Source: Cytidiella melzeri
Taxonomy: Eukaryota; Basidiomycota; Agaricomycetes; Polyporales; Irpicaceae
Direction of reading: 5' to 3'
Length of the DNA stretch: 64,000 nt
Assembly (NCBI GenBank): GCA_022592445.1
Contig: JABYQR010000051.1
Coordinates: forward strand, 62,001-126,000
The position numbers and the translations under genes were made by a program. Shown in pieces: positions 1 through 10,729 of the stretch; positions within the stretch are counted from its first letter, which is position 1; each line of letters starts with the position of its first letter. The notes under the pieces were generated by a model that saw nothing but the letters and a program-made list of their open reading frames with translations, was not told the DNA's origin and did not search any database.

Positions 1-549
1 GCCCAGAAGTGAACTGGGGACATGAAGCAAATTATTTGCTCGGGAGGGTACTTCCACTCATTTAACTGCCTCACAGGAAACATATGTACATAGTGCTAGA
101 CATTATGTACAAAGCTTGGTACTGATAGAATAGCTCTGTGGAGTCAAATGCAATGAATTTTGCACGCAGTTCATGAGTGAATGGTCATTGAATGGCTTAC
201 AGGGCCAACATTTGTGTAAATTTTTGGGACAAAAATTGCAGTGTGCATTGGAAGACATATATGATGTCATAGTTAAATACTTGCTGGTATCTCTGGTCAA
301 AGTGGCGAGAGTAGTAGAAGGTATGCATATGTGTTCAGGGTCCACGCCGATGTAATCAGCCACGCCACAATGGTTTTGCGCGGCTGCTCGGCATGCCTGT
401 CGAACTGTAACCAATAACTTAACTGCCCTCGATACCTCCACGTGATAGAGCGCGTCTATTTGAATATCTGACGGACGTGGCAGAGTCGGAGCGAGCAGAT
501 CTCTCTCCACAACGTCTTCCTGGTCTTACAGTCAACGAGTCTCGACACG
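1..549. other. Intergenic left edge, CpG-poor
   Basis: No convincing gene is visible. Bases 1-300 contain only about two CpG dinucleotides while TpG and CpA are frequent, unlike the neighbouring genes. This resembles methylation-driven decay of an old repeat, but no element ends or coding remnants were recognised. The last ~100 bases are presumably the promoter and 5'UTR of the gene starting at 550. Confidence 0.4.
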
Positions 550-1689
550 ATGCGGTTCGAGTCTTTCGTCGGTTTCGGTGCTGGAGTACTGGCGTTATGC
601 CATATGGCTATCAGCTGTAAGCTGTATTTCTGGAGTGGGACCGAAACGTATGCTGAATGCTAACTATCGCCAGCTCCTCTCTCCTCACCTGGTCAGCCGG
701 AAATTGTCGCTGTCGCTGCGTTCCCTGAGGATAATGCGTTCCACCGTGCGTCCCTTGAACACGTCTCTTTCCTTGAGCAACGTCTGAAGAAGCCATGTAG
801 ATGTGGTCAATGGCCAGAAGAACAATATATTTGTCACGATCGAAAACAAGTCGGACCGCAACGTCACTGTACAAAGTATTGGTGGCTCCTTCCATCAAGT
901 TGACTCAAATAAGTTGGTCAAGAATGTAAGTCCTAACTACGTGCACCGTGTAATGTGTAGTGCTAAGCTCACAATCTCTTGCCAGATAACCGCTGTTCCT
1001 TACAAAGTCCCTTTATTGGAGGGTTCCAAGCTACAGCTTCCTTTCAACTTCCACAGCGAGTAAGTCTTCTCGCATGTCGCTTCTTTATCTTTCTCTGATT
1101 ATAATCCATAGGTTCAGGGTATGTTCGCCGCCTTCGGAACAGACATCGTCCTGACTATTCTTCAGCCCGGTGATTTGAGACTGACTCTCTGGGTTGACCA
1201 CGTTGCCGACGTGCGTTTCGCTCATTTTTTCTCTGCTACATTGTCTAATATAACATACAGGGCGAGACATCTCGCGTTCACGCCTACGAATCGGTTGTAA
1301 CTATTGTCGAGCCTGAAGGTTCATGGCTCGATTGGAAACTGTGCGTATTTAATGTTTGTGAGGGTACAACAGAGCCTGATTGTATGTTCGTTAGTTGGCT
1401 GACCTACGCAATTGTTTCTGCCGGTCTGGGAGGTCTCGGTTACTACACATACCTCACGTTCATCCCCCAGCCCAAGAAGCGCAAGACAGCGCCGTCAGCA
1501 GTCAGCGCACCCGTTGGTACAGTTACTGCAACTGGTGCAGGTGGCTACCAAGAGGAGTGGATCCCCGAACACCACTTCAAAAAACCCAAGACTCGCAGGA
1601 CGAAATCTGGCGCTGCCACGAGCGGGGATGAGACGAGCGGGGCGGAGGTGAGCATGTCTGAGGTCAGGAAGAGGAAGGGAAAGAAGTGA
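550..1689 (+). CDS. Translocon-associated protein alpha subunit (TRAP-alpha/IRC22 type)
   Basis: Likely ER membrane protein of the translocon-associated (TRAP/SSR) complex, which helps chains through the Sec61 channel. The ATG at 550 opens a hydrophobic signal segment. A lumenal beta-sandwich region follows, with the family-type core VVNGQKNNIFV and SGG-FHQV-like strand. After the typical EGSWLDWKL come one membrane span (WLTYAIVSAGLGGLGYYTYL) and a lysine/arginine-rich cytosolic tail ending KGKK. The gene is split by at least six short introns. Keeping the family sequence FHSEFRPGDL requires a 7-nt exon at 1112-1118, between introns 1060-1111 and 1119-1165. It ends tail to tail with the complex I subunit gene. 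Family assignment rests on recognised motifs; whether fungal function equals animal TRAP-alpha is inference. Confidence 0.85.
1112..1118 (+). other. 7-nt micro-exon of TRAP-alpha gene
   Basis: Intron 1060-1111 (GTAAGT...ATAG) and intron 1119-1165 (GTATGT...TCAG) flank GTTCAGG. Joining the three pieces gives HSE-FR-PGDLRLTLWVDH, which matches the expected TRAP-alpha strand. Skipping the 7 bases would shift the frame. Confidence 0.75.
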
Positions 1690-1944
1690 TTGTTTGCGAG
1701 ACAAAAATTAGCACAACAGTGCTATGACACAAGTCCCACCGTTATTTATTGTATTCTTCTGCGTTTGCAGCTACTTGACACTCGGTATCTCAGAATACAA
1801 TGCTTGACTGTATGAATTGCAGTGCCACCACTGCATGATATGTGTAAGGTATGCTGTCAGGCAATTGCTGGATGCTACAAGGTGGATGGGGCATCGTAGA
1901 GTTATATGCGGGGTAGGAAGCTTGCTTCGTCGTCTCAAGCATGT

Positions 1945-2293
1945 CTACACGTCTATGTGCTTGTATCCCTGAACCTATAGCCATTTCAACATGACGAGGC
2001 AACGCAAGCAAGAAAGGAGTACACACCCTGTTATCCTTGAGCATCTGCGCGTACCTCTCTGCGAGCACCTTGCAGTTCTCCAGGTTATTCACACCCTCTA
2101 TACGGTAGCACTTTTGCAGGTTGTCTTGGACTATCCGAGCCTCCATGGTGCGCACCCACGATTCGCGAACGAAGTCATCTCGTTCCTTCAGTTTTCCTAT
2201 ATCAAAGCCAATGGGTTTCAGAGAGAGGCTAATGCAAGACCAACTTGAATGCGTACTTGTCAGCTGAGCTGCACGTCCTTCATCGGTGGCCAT
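1945..2293 (-). CDS. NADH:ubiquinone oxidoreductase 12 kDa subunit (NDUFB10-like)
   Basis: Small accessory subunit of mitochondrial complex I. The spliced product is about 78 residues, starting MATDEGRAAQ. The middle exon carries the hallmark pattern WVRTMEARIVQDNLQKC, then CYRIEGVNNLENCK and LAERY-MLKDNRV, with the conserved cysteine pairs of this family. A first intron (GTACGC...ATATAG) joins AQLT to RKLKERDD. A second (GTGTGT...CTATAG) joins KDNRV to QGYKHIDV and a TAG stop at 1945-1947. That ending is typical of fungal 12-kDa subunits, which supports both splice choices. Upstream in-frame codons before 2293 are GC-rich and unlike the family, so the internal ATG was chosen. It converges with the TRAP-alpha gene, leaving only ~255 bp between stops. 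Confidence 0.88.
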
Positions 2294-4207
2294 GGTGGAA
2301 TTACTCGGAGAGATGTTTGGTCGAGTTTGGTTTGGCTGCCTCTTACAGCCTGGCACGTGCAGCGCCGGGAGGCGGGCGGCGGGCGGCGGGGCAGGGCGCG
2401 CCTGAGATCTGACGGTGCAACAATGGACTACGACCTGACTCCGCACAAACGACTAAATGATATCAAAATACCCGCATTGCGCTTGGAATGTATCTGCAGG
2501 TGAGTGCTATGCCAGCCCCCCAAAGCCTAGAAATCATGCGCTCCAAGTCAGCTTCCTGCCAACGTGGCCAGCGAATGCCAGTAAGTAACTGAGTCGCATC
2601 CGGTGTTTGACCAAACTATTCTGGTGACCTCCCCGCTTACATATCTGGGTGCTTGAATCACACAATGATACACAGCAGCACCTTCATCAACAAAGGCATT
2701 TTACCGGCCTTGAACATGCTCTCTTCACCGTAGGCAACCGAAGTCAAGATTCTTTCGCAACGCGGAGTGATGCTGTGCATGCCGTGCTGTCCAGTTTACT
2801 GACGGTCATGCTGGGTATCTGTTGATCGAAATGTCAGGCCTTGACTACGAGAAGTCAACAACAAACCCGCAATTCCTGCCCGGTAAGAAGATGTATATCA
2901 CGTTGGCGAGCCGTTCTGGTTGTTACTGATTGATAGTGCGATGAAGGTGTCATCAGCACCGTCTCCTTACATACCCAAGTAAGCTTTACCCACCAGTCCC
3001 GTTAGCATCTCAGGTTCACCCAATTGACTGTTGCGTCAACAGGATTTGCGTATCAGAGAGCGTCATCTTTGCCCTCTCCTGCGATTCCTAATAACAGATA
3101 GCGCAAACGTAGGGCATGAGCGATTCTGTCGGCTTCACACATGGCAAAGGTCTGAACTGATGCTTGTGTAGGTCTTTATCTCGGAGCAGCATGCCCCCAA
3201 TCAGCGGTGCGTGGGCTAGAGAGACATCGCAGTTTGGCCAACAAAGCTATGGCCGCTACTGCTCTCTGCTGAAGACGTGGTCAAAACAGTCGTGGGAGCG
3301 CGTGCAGCAGCAGGTGCATACTACATGTTGAGGATGAACACTGATGTCTTGTTATAGCGAAATGCATTCAAAGACGATTGGAATATTGCAGCGGAGACAT
3401 ACCTTTGGTGACAAGGCCATGAGCTCTTGGTCCCAAGTATAGTTTCACAAGAGTCGAGATGGCCTCGAGGCTATTTTTCCTACGTAGTCGCCAGCAACCA
3501 CATCTCCTTCTCGATGGGTAGGATCATTCGAAGTTGTGATTGGTGCGCTACTAGGTCCAAGTATCATCTGGTTGTACGATGATAGGCATGTCCGCCACGA
3601 CAAATTACAACGCAAACGTACATCACACCTTGGTAGCAACCGGCTGGGGGTAACGTCGCCAAGTGATCAGAAGCAGGCCTTCCTTGTATTCGAGCCTGAG
3701 CCGTCTTTACCGCTGCAGAGTGCGATCGCTCGCAGAGCTTCATGAGACAATTGCACGCTTAATATATTATTGTTGAAAGAAAACTGTAGTCAAGGATCGG
3801 TTGAGGGGATTAACCAAGGGTTAACAAGAATGCTTACCGTCGGGTCAGTCAGGGAATTGGCCATGGACACTGTCAGAAGTCAGAAATAGAGAAACTATGG
3901 GCGTCTTTGTACGTACCCTGACAACAGACCACCACGGTCACAATGAGAACCAAGATTCGGATGTCTGCAGCGTGCTCACTGTTATGCGGTTGGGGTCGTA
4001 TATAAGGATGAAGGCTCCGTGCATGGTGTTAACCCCCCCGCTCCCTTTCCCTTTATTCCTCTAATCCTCTCTCTTCCCTTTCCTGAGGCAGGGCCTTCAG
4101 CTGCGTACCCGCATTCCCAGCTGTGCTTTCATTCATTCAAGCCTAATCCCAGGTCCACTTTCAATTCCTCTATTGTCAGAACTGCTCGACGCAGGTTTTA
4201 AGCTACT
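2294..4207. other. 1.9-kb intergenic region
   Basis: No gene is supported here on either strand. Short open frames show no family motifs or consistent splice structure. A GC-rich stretch near 2350-2400 probably belongs to the promoter of the complex I subunit. The last ~200 bases hold a TATA box and pyrimidine-rich leader for the aspartic peptidase. Confidence 0.5.
3999..4006 (+). promoter_or_regulatory. TATA box of aspartic peptidase 1
   Basis: TATATAAG lies ~200 bp before the ATG at 4208. A CT-rich tract (4028-4082), common before highly expressed fungal genes, sits between the two. Inferred from motif and position only. Confidence 0.5.
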
Positions 4208-6116
4208 ATGCATCTCGGTCTTTCCCTCTCGTTGCTCCTCGCAAATCTTCTCTTCTCCCTTTCCTCGGGTGCACAGGCCGCACCCGCTCGCCGCGGTGCT
4301 GGCATGGTCACTCTTCCTCTGAAGAGGATTCACCAAATCAGGGATGATGTCGACGCACAAGTGGTACGTTTTCTATCTCGCCGTGTCGACTATCCCAAGC
4401 TCACGATATTCGTCTTGTTCAGCAACTTCAACAACACATCAACCGTGGGCTCAAGCGCCACGCTCGCATGACCCGCCGTGAAGCGCCTACGAAGCGCCAG
4501 CTGCAGGAGAACATCGAGAAACGGTTGTACATCCCTGCTTCAGGTCCTGGCTCACACTCGAAACGGTTCAACAGGCATGGCGTACCCAAGGTCCCTGCCA
4601 CCGGTGAACTTGCAGCTGTCAAGAACAAGAACAAGGCCAAGGGTGGCAAAGGCGGAAAGGGTGCTGCGTAAGTCGTCTTGTTCTTGTTGTCCGCACTGTC
4701 GTTGACCAAGAGTGTTTAAATAGTGCTGCTGCTGGTGCCGCTGGTGCAGGTGCAGGTGCCGCCGCTGCCGCTGGAAACGCTTCCAGCAACACTGGACCAG
4801 GTTTCTCTCAGGTGGCCGAGGATGCTTCTAATGCCGGTGGTTTGACCCTAGGCAACACTCCTACTGCTGGTGACTCCCTCGCACTTGACATCGAGTAAGC
4901 TCATCATTCTGGACAGCTTCTCGCTATCTTGCTGACATTGATGATCGTTAGGGCCAATGATGTCGGTTACATTGCCACTGTCCAGATGGGCACGCCTCCC
5001 GTAGACTTCAAGGTCCTCATGGACTCTGGGTCGGCCGATCTATGGGTTGGTGGTGAAGCCTGCAATGTCGGCGGAGATAACTGCGTGAGTCTCTGCGTAG
5101 GAGATGGTTTCAGCCTGTGCACGAAGTATTCATTCGCATCACTTCTAGGGAAACCACACATTCTTGGGAGCAACTTCTTCTTCCACGTTCGTGGACACCG
5201 GCGCGCCCTTCCAGGTCACCTACGGCTCTGGCGCGGTTGCAGGGGACATCATCACCGATAATCTTGTCGTTGCCGGTCTCGCTCTCAAAGCGCACACGTT
5301 TGGAGTTGCCACTCAGGAGACTGATGACTTCTCCAGCGATACTGTACCCTTCGACGGTCTGATGGGTCTTGCGCAATCAGTAAGTTTACAGTAGTCTCCC
5401 TGTAGAAGGCGACTTATTTACCATCCTCTTCTCAGGCACTCTCCGAGCAAAAGACTTTGACACCTGTTGAGTCTCTGGCACAGCAGGGTCTCATCCAGGA
5501 TGCCATCACCTCTTACAAGATTCCTCGCCTCCAGGATGAGAAGAACGACGGTGAGATCACCTTCGGAGGCTCCGACCCCGCAAAGTTCGACGCCAACACC
5601 TTGGTCACGTTCGCAAACGTCAACACCGAAGGTTTTTGGGAAGGCGCCATGGATGCTGTCACCGTCAACGGTCAGGACACAGGCCTCACCGGTCGTACGG
5701 CTATCCTTGACACCGGCACCACCCTCGTCGTTGCCCCACCCGCCGATGCCGCTGCTGTCCACGCCCTCATCGATGGCGCGCAGTCCGACGGCCAAGGTGG
5801 ATTCACCATTCCTTGCACGACGACTGCCTCGGTGGCTCTGAGCTTCGGCGGCCAGTCCTTCGCTATCGACACCCGTGATCTGCTCTTCGCCCCCGTCGAC
5901 CCCAACGACCTCACAGGCGACTGCGTCTCCGGCATCTCCTCTGGCGAGATTGGTGCTGCCACAGAGTGGCTGGTATGTGTTCACAATCTTCTCTTCACTC
6001 GTTTGCAAAATCCCAACTCACTCGTGGTGCCTCAGGTCGGCGACGTCTTTTTGAAGAACGTCTACTACATCACGGACGTGGGCAAGAACCAGATTTCCCT
6101 TGCCAACACCGTTTGA
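4208..6116 (+). CDS. Secreted A1-family aspartic peptidase (1)
   Basis: Pepsin-type acid endopeptidase, secreted as a zymogen. Seven exons are read: 4208-4363, 4423-4667, 4724-4894, 4952-5084, 5149-5379, 5436-5972 and 6036-6116. A signal peptide of ~24 residues (LSLLLANLLFSLSSGAQA) is followed by a basic propeptide with KR/RR sites. A Lys-Gly then Ala/Gly-rich low-complexity spacer comes next. The two lobes start at ANDVGYIATVQMGTPP. The first catalytic motif reads MDSGSADLW (Ser for the usual Thr after Asp), and the second is LDTGTTLVV. The Tyr-flap region YGSGAVAGD and the C-terminal GDVFLKNVYYITD are present. All seven exons join in frame, so the gene looks intact. A promoter TATA box lies at ~4000. 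Confidence 0.93.
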
Positions 6117-8109
6117 TTTGCATTTCTTTGGGAGCGACGTTGGACCGGGTCCGCGTCAAGATTTTCTTTTCTTGCTTTATCTCTCCGAACCCTTTCGTTG
6201 TCGCTGAACGCTTAGTAACTCTCCTTTCAAACACTCTCCTGCACCAGCTGCATCTTGTACACAGCTATCGTACATTCTGAGCAAATCTACTATATTGGAA
6301 TTGATCGTATATCCGCGGGTGGGAATCTGCGGGACGAACCGACAATTCGTTGACGGAGGTATGGAGTGTTACGGCTCTCGATAAGCAAGCTACGAAATTG
6401 TCGCCGTGTATTCAATGGATGCTGATCATGGTGATGTTGTAAATATAGCAGTCTAGACAACCGACCTGGCCGCACGAACTCGATGCAACAGTCAGTGCTG
6501 GTGAACATCCGCAGGCGTTTCAGTACTTGAGATCAGCTGCGGCATATTTTTGGTTGCTGTCATCCAAAGATCTATTCCTACAGCGGTCGATTGCCTACCA
6601 ACCAATCAAAGGGAGCATTACGAGTTGGTGCCGTTTGAACTTTGCAATTGCGCTCCGAGTCGTCGTCTCTCACCAACAGCAACGGCGCGGTCGGCCTGGC
6701 AGGGCAGGAGTTGTTGCTCAGCCGGGCTGACGGGGGTGCACTATTAGCATAGTAATCAAATCGTAATGTGATGCGGCCAGCCCACTAATACTCACTCACA
6801 TTTCGGCCATGACCTTTGAAATTAGCTACGGGCGTGGACTGCTACGTACGGTCTTGTAGCGTTTCCTTTCGCTTTCTTAAGATAGCTGACTGGTAAAGGG
6901 CAACCATATAGGTTCAATCCTTGATGGCGACAGTTAGGCAGATGTAGGCTACGGCAAACCGCAACGGCAGGCTACTGAACTCTGGAGCTGGAGATGGGGA
7001 TGAAATTTACCATCTTACTATGCTGGCAGATGTTCACATCGCAGACCATGCACACCGATAAGCATCTGTCTATAATCATCGTTTTCCACCGTCAACGTAC
7101 CAACACACAGCTGCCTCAATCAAGGTCCAAATGCAACGGGGAAGGATGGCGGCAGAGAGACAGCTGTCGGTCCATGCCGGCCGCAAGTTCTGGAGCAGCG
7201 GCAAATTCAAGCTCGGCTTTAGTCACCAGAACCCCAGACGATGATCACAGCGCACTCTTCCGGAGGCAGTGTGTGTACCTTGTGAACAGAAAGCGTGAGC
7301 ATGATTGGACCCATCAACGCTGCGCAACCCTAAAATTGTCTACCTTTTGTACACGAAGACAAACCTGGAGCCTGTCGACACAACACGGTGAACAGCCAGA
7401 GCCTCCAGCGCAGCAGGTCAGACTACCATTGCGGACGCAACGGCCTCTTCAGGCTAGGAATAAGCATCCCGGTGAATGATGCCATCCGTGCCGCTGATTC
7501 CCACATCTACAAAGTGTTATAGATGGTAAGTCGCGTGTTCCCGAGGATTGAAGGCAAGGAACAGACCGCAACACGACAGCTGATGCTGATATACAATCAC
7601 ATTTGCCTTGGTGCTGAGCGCGGTAACAATCGTGGCGATGGACTTATTGTCACTGGGTCGAAACCTAGACAGCCTCGTCTTGAGTCATTATCGCGCTTCT
7701 AGGGAGATATCTTGAGGGTAGAAGAAATCTATGCACTATGCAGGACAAGCGGTAATGATAAATACAGATATGTGTCGTGTCGGATGAGACAGAGAGGTGG
7801 TTGATTAGGCGATGCCGACCGGCTGTGACGACGACATGAGCTGTTGTGGCACTATTGCATGATGATGATACATGGGCAGCGGAGGTCTCCAGACGTGCTT
7901 TGAAATGTAACCTAGCGAAACGAGAACACGACGACGTAGAAAGAAAGAGGAGCAGTAAAACATGAAGAATGTACAAAGAGTGGCAGCGATTGTCGAGACG
8001 GTTTCCGGCGCGTCGAGGGCGGAACCTGTCCGTTTTAATTATGATCCGGGTTGGGGAGGGGCGGCAGAGTATCAAAGGTGTCGATTTCCATGTCCAAAAG
8101 AGGGTAAAC
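6117..8109. other. 2-kb intergenic region
   Basis: The first part is the 3' flank of the peptidase and the last few hundred bases are the 3' flank of the LAMMER kinase. A 161-codon open frame at 6994-7479 has no recognisable motif, biased composition or neighbouring exon. Nothing else is supported. Confidence 0.5.
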
Positions 8110-10119
8110 TTAGAACGGATCTTCAGGGATTCGAAGGGAAAAGTAGGGATGCTGGAGGGCATCTTTGACAGTAATCCGCTGTGCGGGGTCGAAGGTGAGT
8201 AGCCTCCTGACAAGGTCTAGGAAGTGCCGATTCGTATTGTCCGTCGGCCCTATTATTTCCTACATCCCTGTCAGGAATTTGCCGGAATAATGCACAAGAT
8301 CAACTTTACCTGCAGGTTGCGGCAAGCTCGGACCTCTTTCCTGCTTTGCCTGGTGGCCTTGGGCTTCGGCCAGTCGAGTTTGCTCCCTTCTTTGAAGTAC
8401 TCAGGTTTTGAGCGAGCACCTGCACGTGCGAAACGTTCCGGCATTTTACCCATGACCTGCTCCATCATAGCAAGGTGCTCCAGGTTGTCATGCGTTTGAA
8501 ACAGCGCAATCCCAGTATAGAACTCTACTAGAATGCAGCCAAGCGAGAATGCGTCGCACGGATAAGACCAGCCAAGACCTGACAGGAGCCCATGAGTCGG
8601 TGAACCTAGGGATGCGTGAGCCTAATTACCTAGAATGATTTCGGGAGCTCGATAGTGTCGAGTGCAGACCACGCTGGAGTGGTACTCTTCTTCGAAAGTA
8701 GCAGAGCCGAAATCAATGAGCCGGATGTCGGTGGAATCCAGTATCTTCTTTTGTCGCGGCTGCGCGTTGCGCTGAGAGGATGTCGTCAGCGACCATGCAC
8801 CGCATACATCAGCGTTGGCTTACCTTCCCCGGCTGCGGTACATAGACTACGTGGGAATCGTTGTTCACGAGTAAAATGTTCTCCGGCTTCAAGTCGGTAT
8901 GGACCAGGTGCAAGTCGTGGAGGACTTTGGGCAATGTGGGGCTTAGTGGCGGCATATAGGGAAATTATGGCGTGAGACTTACACGCGACACTTCCAAGTA
9001 ACTGGCGGGCAAAAGATTGGATATGATGCCGTGGGAAAGGGGCGAACTCATTCTCCTTCAAAAAGTCGTATACGCACTTGCCCAATAGTTCCGACACAAG
9101 GCATATGTGGTTCCGGTGGTCGAACCAATGCAGCAGGTGGATGCATTTGCTAAGAGGTTGAGGATCAGTCTTCTACGACACATCATATCGAATGGTGGGC
9201 TTACTGTTTGTTCGTTGGGTCGCGCTCCTTTAGCTTCTGCAAGACGCGAACTTCAATCTTGCTAGCATCGCGGTACTTGGGAATGGCACGTATGATTTTG
9301 ATAGCTACCCTCTTGCTCGTTTCAATATCGATGGCCTCGACCACCTTGCCGAATGTGCCCTGACCCAGTAGCCGCACAGTACGATCTTGACAAAGCTGTC
9401 AGCAACGAAATAACACTTGTTCTCGGGGAAGGAATGCGTACAACGCTTATAGATGATATCGTCTGGAACAATTATGTAGTGTCCTTCTTTGTCATCGCAA
9501 GGTACGGGGGCCTTCGAGGACTGGATGGAAGGGGGGGGGGGTTAATACTATTGAGACGGCAATTAAGAAACAGAAGACGATTTATGCTCACATCCTCTAC
9601 AGTGAGGCCGCTGCCACTAGCCCAGGAATTATCGCCACTAGGGATATTGGAGATATGGCCGTTGGTGGCGGGTTTCTTGAACGCGGTGCCAGCAACGTCT
9701 ACGGGGTCCCTCTTACGCTTCTTGGGAGGGGGGGCAGCGACTGAGGACGAACTGGCAGATAACGCCTGCGCCTCTGCGGCGGCTCGAGCCCTAGTGCGTA
9801 TTGGGGCCGAATAGACCGGGGGCTGGTACGATGCGGAGTAGAGGTGGGTGTTGGTCGACATCGCAGGGGAGACGGTCGATGGTGGGGGTGTGTCCTCGAT
9901 CACTATGACCTCGCGGAGATGACCAGAGGTGTCTACCTCCTGCACTTCACTGTAGCTGACAGTGTACTGGTGCGCTCTCTTGCGCTTGCGTGTCGGAACA
10001 GGGGGGGTGGGCATGACACTGGCGGTGCTGTTGGGAGCACGATTGAGACTGAGCGCCGTCGGATGTTGCTGGTACTGCGAGAGCAGCGAGGGCGCAGAGT
10101 ACTGCAGCGCTGTCTGCAT
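8110..10119 (-). CDS. LAMMER (CLK/Kns1/Lkh1) dual-specificity protein kinase
   Basis: CMGC kinase that phosphorylates SR-type splicing factors in other eukaryotes. The N-terminal exon (from 10119) is ~175 residues of low complexity, with basic clusters RKRKRAH and PPKKRKRD that look like nuclear signals. Kinase motifs follow in order: glycine loop [15 protein letters not shown] lysine region, catalytic loop [16 protein letters not shown], and activation segment RHYRAPEI. The signature [11 protein letters not shown] defines the family. The domain ends [17 protein letters not shown] and stops TAA at 8110. About seven short introns are present. One acceptor tract contains an 11-base C run on the sense strand (G run 9531-9541 on +). 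It is divergent from the SR/PWI gene ~600 bp away, a plausible substrate class. Confidence in family is high; exact internal exon edges were not all fixed. Confidence 0.9.
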
Positions 10120-10729
10120 TGTAGCGGATGTTGTCGAGCGAGGACGTGGTGGTAGTGAAGAAAGAGGGGAATGGGGCGGTTTATCTGGGTGATAGGGCCG
10201 TGACAGTGCGAAACGAGAGGACTCGAGACTCGGAGACGCTGCAAGGCTCTGGCAGTTGCCGCCCTAGCCTACGGGACCCTTGTTTGTTTGGCCACAGTAC
10301 CTCATGATATTTCTGACTTGAATCGAGAGGCAGAGAATTGGAAAGCAATGATACAAGTATGTTATTTCACGCCGTTACAACTACAACAACCGGTGGGAGG
10401 AAGTTCACTGTCCGTCACGGTAGAGCCAATCGAACCGTCGAGTGCGGAGGCTGTCGGACCAGCACGAGCTATGCTTTGAGCAGACGCATTCAATAACTTG
10501 GTAGTCTCCTACCTCAGCGTCGCATAGTCTTCCCATGAAAAAGAGAAATACAGCTCAGATTCCAAATCATACTGAAGATATTGTGTACTGCATCTGAGTC
10601 GTGCAAGTCCGCGCCGCCGAATCCCAGCCGTTTTCCCACGATGTGTTATTGACGCCAGCTCAGCGTCTGGGCTGGCCACCTCTCACAAGCCAACCAGCAG
10701 GACCAAGTTCCAAGCCAAAGTCCGTAAAC
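10120..10729. other. Divergent promoter region, kinase / PWI gene
   Basis: This 610-bp region separates two divergent genes, the LAMMER kinase (minus) and the SRRM1-like gene (plus). No clear TATA box or repeat was seen and no additional gene is supported. Confidence 0.5.

Noticed and set aside
2423..2499. Possible exon starting ATG and ending at a GTGAGT donor
   Set aside because: No downstream exon keeps the frame or shows homology in the next 1.5 kb.
5418..6008. 196-codon frame antisense to aspartic peptidase 1
   Set aside because: Mirror of a GC-rich coding exon; the sense strand has clear catalytic motifs.
6994..7479. 161-codon open frame on +
   Set aside because: No motif, signal peptide, splice partner or codon pattern like neighbours; such a length can occur by chance.
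9531..9541. 11-base G run as a special element
   Set aside because: It is the polypyrimidine tract of a LAMMER kinase intron on the minus strand; likely slippage-prone but ordinary.
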